This document shows positions 8,666 to 18,059 of a stretch of 64,000 nt of DNA, one piece after another. Numbering within the stretch: the stretch's first letter is position 1; each line of letters starts with the position of its first letter. The notes beneath the pieces were generated by a model. That model had not been told where the DNA came from. It did not search any database and saw only the letters and a program-made list of their open reading frames with translations. Location: NCBI GenBank assembly GCA_964469215.1, contig CAYXYB010000015.1, positions 10,292 through 74,291 on the forward strand, in the 5' to 3' direction. The DNA comes from SKPS01 sp964469215 (GTDB taxonomy: Bacteria > Bacteroidota > Bacteroidia > Bacteroidales > SKPS01). The translations under genes and the position numbers were made by a program.

Positions 8666-11600
8666 GGCTTTGTAGAGATTATAATCATATCAAGACACTT
8701 TCCTCTTTTTTTAGCAGCATCACCACCACATTTATCACTGGCATTCGCTCCCGTACCATCAGTATAATTGGTTATCCTTGTGCCATAATTTTTTAATGAG
8801 GTGGTAACCAGTTTCCAGTTGGTTATTCTGGGATCATAAATTTTCTCTGAGCAGTCGTAGTTATTTGGTTGACCCGGAGCGGTGCAGAAAGGAAGGTAGT
8901 GATGGTAACGCATCCAGCAGCTTTCATCACCACCCGACAAACCATGCTGGCATGCAATACGGAATATTGCAAAAGCTGCTGAGTCGTTTTTACCTTTCTT
9001 ATTATCAATGGTTATGAAACTGTCGCGGGGAAGAATCCCGAAAATATAGCCATCTCCGTGATGTAATGCTCCCAGAGAATGTGAAATCTCATGTGGCAAT
9101 ACGTAGTTCATAAAAGTCTTGTCGTTTTTGAATCTGGGGTCAATATATGTATGATATGCTAATTTAATCCCGATGGTATCTGCCATGCCGGCCCACCCCC
9201 TTGCTGAGAGATCCATTTCAAGTACCCTTAACCCTTTCTGGTCATAACCTACAGAACGGGTTTTCCGGTTCTTGTTTATTGTACGGGATGTGTCCATTTC
9301 ATTCCCGTAAACGTGCACTACAGATATGCCACTGTTTCTGAAAAGGCCGAGCCCGAAATCGTCCGGATCCCATATAAACAGGTTTTTACGTTCGGGATCA
9401 AGACGTTGATGTACTCCTCTGCCATAAAATCCCCTGTATTCCTCGTACAAGGTTATTCCGTCTCCACGGTGCGCATTCTGAGGCAGGTTATCATTGTCTG
9501 CTGCAGGGTCATATCTGTCCATGATCCTGATCTGGCTTCCTGATATATCATGAGATTTTGTTGTCCATCCCCAATCAGGAATTTTGTTTTCGTCAATATC
9601 TTTTGGTATCGTTACCCTGTTGTCCTCATACTCTTTTTTTAATATCTTACCTATCACAGGGTGGGTATATTCATTCCGCTTCCAGGGAACAGAAGTATAA
9701 AGCCCGTCAGCTTTCATTTCCGGATTTGCTGAACTTCTGATAAACCCATATGCGCCATAGTCAAAGCAGTGTACAGCAATATTGAATTCCTTCACAGGCT
9801 TCTTTGAGTGGGCAGTTTTGTACCATGCTGTATCTTCATAATGATACAAATAACGTTCACAATAAACCGAATCAAACAGCTCCCATTGCTCTGATTTTTG
9901 AAAGCTAAGATCAGGGCAGGAATCTACAAACGTGCCGGGATCAAACTCTTCATTGTATGGCCAGTTTAAACACATACCGGGTTCTTCGCTAACATCCAGG
10001 AGTTGAACCCGATGTACTCTGCATTGGTGTGCCAAACCCTCTTTCCAGCTCCCTTTGTCTTCATAAACAAGAAATGAACGCTTCATCAGAACCTGCTTGA
10101 ATTCAGGCAACCATTCAGTAACCGTCTGATCCATCCTTACACCCGGTTTATAAACTTTCAATGTGATCTTTCCCCTTTCTGAGGGTTTGTCTGCAATCTT
10201 CATTGAATTCCTGTTACGGGCGAAAACCTCAATCTTAACATCACCTTCAGTATCGGAGGCTTTAAATACAACGTACCGCCCTGTGTATCCTTTAACAAAT
10301 TCTCCCTTACCTTCTGTGATGTACCAGATGTATTCAACATCATCTTCATAAAGGTTGGTTGTATCATTTGTAGGACAACTGACAGCCTCACACCAAACCC
10401 TCAACCTGTCCTTGTCACGAAAGTCAGATGAATATAAACGAATAAGTTCATTGAATACCATCTTGGTTGCATCATCAGTTTTTGGCGGATTGATTGTTGG
10501 AGCAGGTTTCAGGTCATCATCCAATGACCATGCAGCCCCCCGGGCTTTACATGTCCCCTCTACATTTCCGGAAACCTGCTGAGGCATACCCAACCCAAAG
10601 CTGTCGGATATAATTTTAATGCAGTAATATTCATGCTCTTTCTTTAACCGTGTAATCTTTATTTCAATGTTCCTGATAATTGTCGCATCAATGGGTTGAG
10701 AAGGGTTGTCATCAATGATATGTAGCTTCATCACAGTTGTTTTTGTGCTGTCAGGTTCAACATAAGGGGGCATAAATATGACCCTGTCACCGTTGGCCTC
10801 CTTCTCGGGATTAAGGCATCCAATTTCAACAAAATCGCCATCTCCGCCGGTAATTATCCACCTGAACCTGACACGGCTGGATGTGATAACTCCTTTATGA
10901 GATGCTGTCTCATTGCAGTTGGGTTTTGGATTGCACCTCCATTTAATAAGGTCGTAATCTGCTCCAATAGCTTGCAATACAACAAAATCGTCTCTTATAA
11001 TTCTAAATGAGTCTGTCCATGGATGTAAACCACCATTCATTGCCGGAGGAGTATCAAGTTCAAGCTTTACCAGGCAAGGATCACATGATACTGGTGTTGG
11101 TGTAAGGTCTGATCCGGGTGCTGCCCCGGAAACATGATTAAATCTGAGGCACTGAGGCTGTGACAGATAACCGTTAAGCTTTCCCTCAGCGTTGGTGAAT
11201 GTGCCGTATATCTGATAGATGAAAGCCTGCCCCGGGATAAGGAATTCACCCAAAAGGATAGTTGTCTGATGCACCGTGTAGTTCAGATTTTTGGGAAGCA
11301 TCGGCCATAGGTTATTATCATCTTTAGATTTTATTCCTGGTGTTGGAACAGGTGTATAAGGAACACTCCATCCGATAACTTTGCGGGGCACGGGCGGATC
11401 CCCTTCTCCTGTCCATCCCGGCCTCGTTGGCCCCCATTCCCATCCCGGAGGAAGTTCAGGAGGTGGCGGTGGATGTTTACCTGTCCATCTTACCCCTTCA
11501 TCACTCCACTCCCATCCGGGTGGCAGAGGTGGAAGATCGGTCTCCCCTTCATCCGGCCAGTCGGTATCAACAGGGATTCCGTCTGATGGTTGTGAACCTC

Positions 11601-12888
11601 CTGTTGTGTCTGTTGCACCAGGAATATTGCCAGTTCCGGGAGTTGGAGTTGGAGTTGGAGTGGGTGTTGGAGTTGGAGTTGGAGTTGGAGTGGGTGTTGG
11701 AGTGGGAGTTGGGGTTGGAGTGGGTGTTGGAGTGGGTGTTGGAGTGGGTGTTGGAGTGGGAGTTGGAGTGGGAGTTGGAGTGGGAGTTGGAGTGGGTGTT
11801 GGTGTGGGTGTTGGTGTTGGTGTTGGTGTTGGTGTTGGTGTTGGTGTTGGTGTTGGTGTTGGTGTAGGTGTAGGGCCGGGAGGATATGTCCCACATGGAT
11901 TGGCAGATACAATAACCTCAAAGTTGTGGAAGTCACCCGTTGCCATCCACTGAAACATAACATCGAAGGTGTTCACCCCCTCGGTTACTTCACCTGTACA
12001 TATAGATATAGGGTTCAATGGAATGATCTCCCTTGACTGAAAACTACCTAATGAAAAGAATGCTGGTTCACTATATCCTTCATTCATACCCACAGGAATT
12101 CCACCCTCTGTCAATGCCTGAACCTGCCAGACGTAAGTATGGCCGGTAAGCAGGGGTGGCGCATTTATTGGGTAGGGGAGAACCCCTCCTGTGATTTCAG
12201 GATCAGTATAAAATATAGGGTTTGATTGAAGAGCTTCGTTGATTAGTTGACTTTCAAATAATTCTGAAATGGTAAGCCTGTACGTTATCTCTGTTGGTGG
12301 TGGTGGCGACGGAGGAAGCCAGATGAATACAGGTTCTGTCTCGGTTATTGTACTGCCTGATATAGGATATATCAGCAATGGAGGCGCAGGATGAAACACT
12401 TGTAAAGGGATGCAGCTATTGCCGATCTCAAAACCATCAACCGCATCCCATAAAAACACGCATAAAATATAACTTCCTGAAGGCAGACCGTTGTTTTTGA
12501 CAGCATACGATTCAAATTGAGGATTAGAATAAGTCAGTTCAAGAGGTTCATATACATTGTAAGGAGGTGTGGATAAACCGGATTCTATTGTGAATACAGA
12601 GGTGCTCCCTGCGAATATCATACCTGCCAGCTCCTCCTCAAGAGTGGCTGTCATACGAACTGTGACCGGATAACCAGAGGTATTGTTGAACGATACCGCC
12701 GAAACAAAATCATCCGGAGTAAACTGCCCGGGTGGAGGGAGTTGGAGAATTATATTTACCTGTCCGTTCGAATTATATCCTGATAACAGAAAAAGCCCTA
12801 ATATGAAATGTATGGCATATACCTGCATGTGTAGTAGATATTCCCTGAAAAGATGCCTTTGGTTTAAGTTGAGTTTCAGTTTTTTCAT
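8662..12888 (-). CDS. Giant secreted metzincin-like protein with Pro-Thr linker (copy 2)
   Basis: A 1408-residue protein. Its order is: N-terminal signal/anchor (residues ~20-45); a beta-rich domain beginning 'VNIILQLPPPGQFTPDDF'; a fibronectin/Ig-like segment ('EPVFIWLPPSPPPP ... YVWQVQAL'); a linker of about 39 Pro-Thr pairs (residues ~337-416); two Trp-rich motifs 'LPPGWEW...WTG' (~453-499); and further Ig-like domains. Next comes a segment with 'DENKIPDWGW' and 'GDGITLYEEYRGF' that resembles Ca-binding repeats. The end holds 'HEISHSLGALHHGDG' (~1264-1278), which fits the metzincin zinc site HExxHxxGxxH. A Met in 'SCWMRYHHY' could be the Met-turn. No T9SS sorting domain is visible. It is a paralogue of 13883-18007 and overlaps the partner gene by 4 bp. 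The protease activity is inferred from the motif. Confidence 0.75.
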   Translation of the reverse strand: MKKLKLNLNQRHLFREYLLHMQVYAIHFILGLFLLSGYNSNGQVNIILQLPPPGQFTPDDFVSAVSFNNTSGYPVTVRMTATLEEELAGMIFAGSTSVFTIESGLSTPPYNVYEPLELTYSNPQFESYAVKNNGLPSGSYILCVFLWDAVDGFEIGNSCIPLQVFHPAPPLLIYPISGSTITETEPVFIWLPPSPPPPTEITYRLTISELFESQLINEALQSNPIFYTDPEITGGVLPYPINAPPLLTGHTYVWQVQALTEGGIPVGMNEGYSEPAFFSLGSFQSREIIPLNPISICTGEVTEGVNTFDVMFQWMATGDFHNFEVIVSANPCGTYPPGPTPTPTPTPTPTPTPTPTPTPTPTPTPTPTPTPTPTPTPTPTPTPTPTPTPTPTPTPTPTPTPTPTPTPTPTPTPTPTPGTGNIPGATDTTGGSQPSDGIPVDTDWPDEGETDLPPLPPGWEWSDEGVRWTGKHPPPPPELPPGWEWGPTRPGWTGEGDPPVPRKVIGWSVPYTPVPTPGIKSKDDNNLWPMLPKNLNYTVHQTTILLGEFLIPGQAFIYQIYGTFTNAEGKLNGYLSQPQCLRFNHVSGAAPGSDLTPTPVSCDPCLVKLELDTPPAMNGGLHPWTDSFRIIRDDFVVLQAIGADYDLIKWRCNPKPNCNETASHKGVITSSRVRFRWIITGGDGDFVEIGCLNPEKEANGDRVIFMPPYVEPDSTKTTVMKLHIIDDNPSQPIDATIIRNIEIKITRLKKEHEYYCIKIISDSFGLGMPQQVSGNVEGTCKARGAAWSLDDDLKPAPTINPPKTDDATKMVFNELIRLYSSDFRDKDRLRVWCEAVSCPTNDTTNLYEDDVEYIWYITEGKGEFVKGYTGRYVVFKASDTEGDVKIEVFARNRNSMKIADKPSERGKITLKVYKPGVRMDQTVTEWLPEFKQVLMKRSFLVYEDKGSWKEGLAHQCRVHRVQLLDVSEEPGMCLNWPYNEEFDPGTFVDSCPDLSFQKSEQWELFDSVYCERYLYHYEDTAWYKTAHSKKPVKEFNIAVHCFDYGAYGFIRSSANPEMKADGLYTSVPWKRNEYTHPVIGKILKKEYEDNRVTIPKDIDENKIPDWGWTTKSHDISGSQIRIMDRYDPAADNDNLPQNAHRGDGITLYEEYRGFYGRGVHQRLDPERKNLFIWDPDDFGLGLFRNSGISVVHVYGNEMDTSRTINKNRKTRSVGYDQKGLRVLEMDLSARGWAGMADTIGIKLAYHTYIDPRFKNDKTFMNYVLPHEISHSLGALHHGDGYIFGILPRDSFITIDNKKGKNDSAAFAIFRIACQHGLSGGDESCWMRYHHYLPFCTAPGQPNNYDCSEKIYDPRITNWKLVTTSLKNYGTRITNYTDGTGANASDKCGGDAAKKRGKCLDMIIISTKP
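11641..11876. repeat. Hexanucleotide repeat encoding a (Pro-Thr)n linker
   Basis: About 39 copies of a 6-bp unit, GTTGGT or GTTGGA/GTGGGT on the plus strand, encode Pro-Thr on the minus strand. The left half mixes several unit variants, while 11816-11870 is nearly pure GTTGGT, suggesting recent expansion there. A 6-bp period keeps the frame when copy number changes, so linker length could vary between cells. The paralogous gene has a non-repetitive Pro/Thr/Ser/Lys linker at the same place. Confidence 0.9.
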
Positions 12889-12985
12889 AGCGTATCAGAT
12901 TTAAAAGGTTTGTATGTTTTTTTTAGTCAATGTTCCTGTATGATTTTTAAGTCCATTCAAAAGCACCTTTTCTACACTCAAATCC

Positions 12986-13852
12986 CTAATCCCGATCCTC
13001 TATTCTGATCATCAGTTTCATCTGAACCTCATTAAGTAGTCTGTGAATATACGCTGGAGGAAACAGATCGGGGTCTGCCTGTTCTTCGAACAAATCCAGT
13101 GATCTTCTCAGGTATTGCATGGCCGATTCATTATTGTTCAGGCAGATATTCATCTCTGCCATTACCATGGTGTTCATAAAACTGTCAGGATTTCTTCTCA
13201 TCAGCTCTTCAGCATATTTTGCAGCCTGGTCGCATTGTTCTCTTCTAATCCAATAGGTGGCAGTGAACCTGAGCTGTTCATCTGAATAATCTGACAATCT
13301 GGTTAAAGCACCTTTTCTCATTTTAATCACAGCAGCCTCAGACCAAATTGTGTCATTTCCCGGTGGTAATGGAAATCCTGCAATTATTTTAAAATCTCCC
13401 TGTTTCCATTTTTTTGTCTCTGAAGGATCCACTCCATAATATACCATTTTTGCAGTACCTGGAGTAAGTGAAAAATATTGATCCGGATAAGGACGCAGTA
13501 ACTCTCTTCTGAGAAGTAAATCTTTTGCTTTTCCGGTACTCTCAACAGCCAATATTATTTTATTATGCCAGTTGGGAATCGAATCTTTTAAGAATGATGA
13601 ATTGTTAATGGAATCCAGAAATTTTCTAAAACCGGGGCTTTCTCTTATTGTATCCGGCAGTTGATCAATATGAAACTCGTAATTACTATATTCAGAGTTC
13701 AATATTGAAATATTAATTATAACCGGATAGGCAGGTTGAATTTCTATTGATTTAAATCCGTTTACATCAATGGAGATTTCAGGCTTTGCTGATTGGCCAT
13801 ATATTATTATGGATATGATCAGTGTAGATATTAAAATAAATGTTCGTTTCAT
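12986..13852 (-). CDS. Secreted partner protein of metzincin-like giant (copy 1)
   Basis: A 288-residue protein with a signal peptide ('MKRTFILISTLIISIIIYGQS'), paralogous to the 289-residue protein at 7796-8665. The N-terminal two thirds are beta-rich, including 'AKMVYYGVDPSETKKWKQGDFKI'. The C-terminal third is helical, with 'RREQCDQAAKYAEELMRRNPDSFMNTMVMAEMNICLNNNESAMQYLRRSLDLF', which has the spacing of one or two TPR-like helix pairs. It starts 30 bp after the upstream giant gene and lies 97 bp before the next one. Function unknown; the repeated gene pairing is the main clue. Confidence 0.7.
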   Translation of the reverse strand: MKRTFILISTLIISIIIYGQSAKPEISIDVNGFKSIEIQPAYPVIINISILNSEYSNYEFHIDQLPDTIRESPGFRKFLDSINNSSFLKDSIPNWHNKIILAVESTGKAKDLLLRRELLRPYPDQYFSLTPGTAKMVYYGVDPSETKKWKQGDFKIIAGFPLPPGNDTIWSEAAVIKMRKGALTRLSDYSDEQLRFTATYWIRREQCDQAAKYAEELMRRNPDSFMNTMVMAEMNICLNNNESAMQYLRRSLDLFEEQADPDLFPPAYIHRLLNEVQMKLMIRIEDRD

Positions 13853-13882
13853 GATTGTTCTGTTGTCAATTAATATTATATA

Positions 13883-16800
13883 TCAAGGTCGTTTGCATGA
13901 TACCCTTATCTGACTCTTACATTCTCCTCTTCCGGTAGCGGCATCACTTCCACATTCATTGCTGTTATTGATCCCTGTGCCGGTGGTTAGATTGGTGATA
14001 TCTTTTCCAACGTGTGTATCATTTACTCTCCTGATTCTAAGATTTTCCATATTTACGCGGCGATCTCCTGATGGACAATTCAGGTTCTTTAATACCGGTG
14101 AAACAGGACAGTACCTGATGTAATCATCGTATCTCATCCAGCACAATATGTCTCCACTGGTAACCCCCCTTGCACAAGCAGAATAAAACCATGCACTGTC
14201 CACTGTGGAACTGAACCATGACCCATCAATGTTTATATCCTTTCCAAGAAGTAAATAACCTTCTATAATCCCTTCTCCATGATGTCTCACTCCAACAGCA
14301 TGCGACAGCTCATGGGCAATTGTGCTGCTTGCGTCTTTGCCTTTGCTGGTAATAAGAGCAGAATTAATCAGAACGGAATCACAGGTAACAAGTCCATCTC
14401 TTGAAACAGACCTTACCGCCCAGCCAAAGCTTGTACTCATTGCTGCACTTTCATTGACAAATAACTTAATGCCTTTCTGGTCAAAACCAGGATTATGGGT
14501 CTTTCTGTTGAGGTTTATTACCCTGCCTGTATCCATTTCATTCTGATTGATAAACCAGTTCAATATTCCCGTTTTATTAAAATCACCAATCCCCAGGTTA
14601 TTACGATCCCACATCAGAAGATCTTTAGTTGACATGCTGAATCTGTTATGTGTTCCCTTTACCATAAATCCTCTGTACTCCTCATATGCTGAAATTCCAT
14701 CACCACCGAAATTACTCAAAGGGAGAGAGTCAAGGTCATTAGCTGCATCTTTAGGATCCTCTTCTTTAATTTCAACCAAAGCTCCTGTGTAACCTGTAAT
14801 AAATGACGATAAGCTCTTTTGAAGCGCTGTCTGCCAGCCATTGTCAGGCACTTTGTTCTCATCAGCATCGCGTGGGATGGTTACCCTGTTATCCTTAGCT
14901 GCAGGTTTGGTGTCATCAGGCCGTTTAGGGTGTTTCTTGTCTTTTACCTCCCATGGAACCGATTCATAAGGTGTTTTAATGCTTTGACTACCATTCGCAA
15001 GGCTGCGGGCGAAACCATACCCTCCATAATCATAGGAATTTATCTTAACCGTAAACTCTTTCTCCGGTTTCAGAGAGTTTGCCTTCTTGTACCATAGTGA
15101 GTCGGTATGGTTCCAACGTTTGCACCTGGTTGTGTCAAAACTTTCCCATCCTGATGAGTCCCTGATTGAGAGATCCTGACAAAAATCAACAAAATGGGTT
15201 GAGCCGTGATTCTTAGGAGGCCAGTTCAGGCATACTCCGGGTTCAGTGCTTACATCCAGCAACTCCACGAAATGTATACGGCACTGATGATTTAATCCAT
15301 CTTTCCACTCATTGTTATCCTTATATACGAGAAATGATTTCTTCTGAAGGATGTTGCCAGCCTCCGGAAGCCATGCAAGCGGGGTTTGCTCAATCTTAAC
15401 ACCCGGTTGATAAACCTTCAGGGTAATCTTTCCGGGTTCGGGATCCTTGTCTTTGATTTTTAAATATGAGGGGTTTTTTACTCTAACCTCAATTTCAACA
15501 ACCCCTTCCTTTTCCGGTGCCTCGAAAATCACATACCTTCCCTTATTGCCTTTGATGAAACTTCCCCCACCTTTGGTGATGCTCCAGGTAAACTCCACAT
15601 CGTCTTCAAAATCCCGGTTGATGCTCATAGTGTCGCAAACGGCTGAAAGGCACCAAACCCTTATGTTATCAGGATCCCTGATGTCTTCAGCGTATAGCCT
15701 GATAAGCTCTTTATACACCAGTTTGTCTGCATCTGCAACACTACCGGGCAGCTTGATTTCCGGTTTGGTGAGGTTTGTATCTTTTGTCCATACCGGCCCC
15801 TGTGTGCGGCAGGTCCCACTTGCAAGACCTGTGACCTGTGAAGCCTGAGGTAATTTGTAAGCATCAGAGTCGATAGTCACTTTATACTGGTTTGGCTCCT
15901 TCCTGGTCCTCTCAGTTTTTATTTTGATGATCCTCTCTACCGTTTTGTCCTCAGGCTGACTGGTATTGTCATCTATGATACTCAGCTTTATCTTTGTCAT
16001 CACAGTGGTATCAGGCTTTACATACGGAGGCATAAAGATTACCCGTTCACCCTCTGTGGCACGCTTTGTTCCGGAACAGCCAATTTCAGTAAAATCACCA
16101 TCGCCATCTATTATCTCCCAGGTGAACTTAACGCGACTGGAAGTAACTCTCATATCTGTTGATGGTGTTTCCGGACAATCGGGTCCGGGAGTGCAGAACC
16201 ACCATATTTCATCGTAGTCTGCACCTTCTGCACGAAAGACTATAAATTCATCGCGGTAAATTTGTAAAGTATCTTTGGGAGGATTTAACCCTCCGTTCAT
16301 TACCGGCCCTATCCGGGGTTCAATTCTTGTCATACATACCTGGCATGAAACAGGTGCTGCAGTATCGGTTCCTGTAGCTGTGGCTGAATACCTCATACAT
16401 TGAGGTTCTGAAAGAAAACCCTGCATACTTCCTTCCGTATTCTGATACGTGCCATAGATCTGATAAATAAAGGCTTGCCCTGGTTCAAGAAACTGATGTA
16501 AGGGGATCATCTCCTGATATAAAACCTCCTGTTGGAGGTTAAGGATATCTGGTGGTGTCACTGGAATGGACTCTATGGTTTGACTAACGTATAAAATGGT
16601 CCGATCCGGTGGTGGAGATCCTTCGCCTGTCCAGTGGGGTCTGAGAGGTCCCCATTCCCATCCGGGTGGCAGATCAGGTGGTGGTGGTGGGTGCTCACCT
16701 GTCCAGTATGGTCCTTCATCACCCCATGCCCATCCCGGTGGCAACGGCGGCCGGTAGTCATGATCATCATCTCCCTCAGGCCAATCCTTTATGCCAGGCC

Positions 16801-18007
16801 CAAAAGTGTCTGCCGGTGTTACTGTTACACCTTTACCCGATGTGTCAGGCTCCCAGGGTGTGGTCACTACTCCTCCAGGCTTATTTATCAGACTGTCAGC
16901 AGGAGTCACTTTTAAACTGTCTGTCGGCGTTGTTGGAGAGGTTTTGGGTTTAGTTGGGTTTGTTGGAGTTGATGGTTTTGAAGGAGTTGAAGGAGTTGAT
17001 GGCTTTGAAGGTTTTGTTGGAGTTTTTGGATATCTCCCGCAAGGATTTTCGTAAACAATTACCTGAAATCCTGTGAACTGACCGGTAGCCATCCACTTCA
17101 TATCTGTTACATGGCTCATAAGGTCAGTGGATACATTTCCAACGCAGGTTGCAATAGGTTGTATAAGTGTAATAGATCTCTTAACAGTTTCCTGGTATGT
17201 AAAATAACTGATCTCACTGAATCCGTGATTCTCTCCAACAGGCAACCCATCTGCAGTTCGTGCCTGCACCTGCCATACATAACGCTGCCCGCTAACCATT
17301 GGTGGCAGATGGATACCGTAATTTAATGCAGTGCCCGAAAATTTTGGCTCACTGTAAAATGGAGGGTTGGAACGTATAGCCTCATAAGGTGTCTGGCCTT
17401 CGTGTAACTCGGCAATTGAAATCATATAAAAAATTTCAATTGCAGGTAACGGAGAGGGTGGAAGCCACGTAAAAACAGGCATTGGCTCAGAGATTTCAGA
17501 TTCATTTAAGGGATATACCAGTATAGGTGCAGTGGGCTTGAATACCGAATGAGGAACACAGGTGTTTCCCAATTGGTCATTTGTGATAGCGTCACGTATC
17601 AATACACATATAATGTAGTCTCCCGGCGGCAATGTGTTGGCCTGTAAAACATAAGACTCATAAACAGGACTAAGATAATCTAACGTCAGAGGCTCATATG
17701 AGTTGTAGGGTGGATTCGAGACACCCGGTAATAATTCAAAAACAGATGTAGTACCTGAAAATATTAACCCCGCAGTCTGTTCTTCTACAGTACCGCTCAG
17801 ATAAACCTGCCTTGTCAAGCCTGTTTGGTTGTTGAATGAAATAAACCTTATGAAATCTTCAGGTGTGAAGCTCCCAGGTGGAGGTAACTGAAGGGATACA
17901 GTAACCTGACTTGTCAGTGAAACGGGGAAATTCAAAAAAAACAGAAATAAAAAAAACACGAGTCCTTTTTTGGCAGAACGTAGGTAGATAATAAAATTAA
18001 TTTTCAT
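13883..18007 (-). CDS. Giant secreted metzincin-like protein (copy 1)
   Basis: A 1374-residue paralogue of the 1408-residue protein with the same architecture. It has an N-terminal hydrophobic signal; a beta domain starting 'VTVSLQLPPPGSFTPEDF'; a fibronectin-like segment ('PVFTWLPPSPLPA ... YVWQVQART'); a Pro/Thr/Ser/Lys linker (residues ~325-375); two 'LPPGWxWG...WTGE' motifs (~412-466); and Ig-like domains. These are followed by 'DENKVPDNGW', 'GDGISAYEEYRGF' and 'HELSHAVGVRHHGEG' (~1230-1244), which fits the HExxHxxGxxH zinc site, and then 'LCWMRYDDY'. Both copies end with a conserved Cys-containing tail ('GTG.N.S..CG.DAA..RG.C'). It starts 52 bp after the beta-barrel gene. Protease activity is inferred. 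Confidence 0.75.
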   Translation of the reverse strand: MKINFIIYLRSAKKGLVFFLFLFFLNFPVSLTSQVTVSLQLPPPGSFTPEDFIRFISFNNQTGLTRQVYLSGTVEEQTAGLIFSGTTSVFELLPGVSNPPYNSYEPLTLDYLSPVYESYVLQANTLPPGDYIICVLIRDAITNDQLGNTCVPHSVFKPTAPILVYPLNESEISEPMPVFTWLPPSPLPAIEIFYMISIAELHEGQTPYEAIRSNPPFYSEPKFSGTALNYGIHLPPMVSGQRYVWQVQARTADGLPVGENHGFSEISYFTYQETVKRSITLIQPIATCVGNVSTDLMSHVTDMKWMATGQFTGFQVIVYENPCGRYPKTPTKPSKPSTPSTPSKPSTPTNPTKPKTSPTTPTDSLKVTPADSLINKPGGVVTTPWEPDTSGKGVTVTPADTFGPGIKDWPEGDDDHDYRPPLPPGWAWGDEGPYWTGEHPPPPPDLPPGWEWGPLRPHWTGEGSPPPDRTILYVSQTIESIPVTPPDILNLQQEVLYQEMIPLHQFLEPGQAFIYQIYGTYQNTEGSMQGFLSEPQCMRYSATATGTDTAAPVSCQVCMTRIEPRIGPVMNGGLNPPKDTLQIYRDEFIVFRAEGADYDEIWWFCTPGPDCPETPSTDMRVTSSRVKFTWEIIDGDGDFTEIGCSGTKRATEGERVIFMPPYVKPDTTVMTKIKLSIIDDNTSQPEDKTVERIIKIKTERTRKEPNQYKVTIDSDAYKLPQASQVTGLASGTCRTQGPVWTKDTNLTKPEIKLPGSVADADKLVYKELIRLYAEDIRDPDNIRVWCLSAVCDTMSINRDFEDDVEFTWSITKGGGSFIKGNKGRYVIFEAPEKEGVVEIEVRVKNPSYLKIKDKDPEPGKITLKVYQPGVKIEQTPLAWLPEAGNILQKKSFLVYKDNNEWKDGLNHQCRIHFVELLDVSTEPGVCLNWPPKNHGSTHFVDFCQDLSIRDSSGWESFDTTRCKRWNHTDSLWYKKANSLKPEKEFTVKINSYDYGGYGFARSLANGSQSIKTPYESVPWEVKDKKHPKRPDDTKPAAKDNRVTIPRDADENKVPDNGWQTALQKSLSSFITGYTGALVEIKEEDPKDAANDLDSLPLSNFGGDGISAYEEYRGFMVKGTHNRFSMSTKDLLMWDRNNLGIGDFNKTGILNWFINQNEMDTGRVINLNRKTHNPGFDQKGIKLFVNESAAMSTSFGWAVRSVSRDGLVTCDSVLINSALITSKGKDASSTIAHELSHAVGVRHHGEGIIEGYLLLGKDINIDGSWFSSTVDSAWFYSACARGVTSGDILCWMRYDDYIRYCPVSPVLKNLNCPSGDRRVNMENLRIRRVNDTHVGKDITNLTTGTGINNSNECGSDAATGRGECKSQIRVSCKRP

Positions 18008-18059
18008 ATCTGTATTGATATTGCTGATTAATCAAAACCACTCCAGGATTATCCGGAAG

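Noticed and set aside
11381..11953. Plus-strand open frames of 190 and 146 codons with Gly-Val or Leu-Glu repeats
   Set aside because: They are antisense shadows of the Pro-Thr hexamer tract; a 6-bp repeat without stops opens several frames at once.
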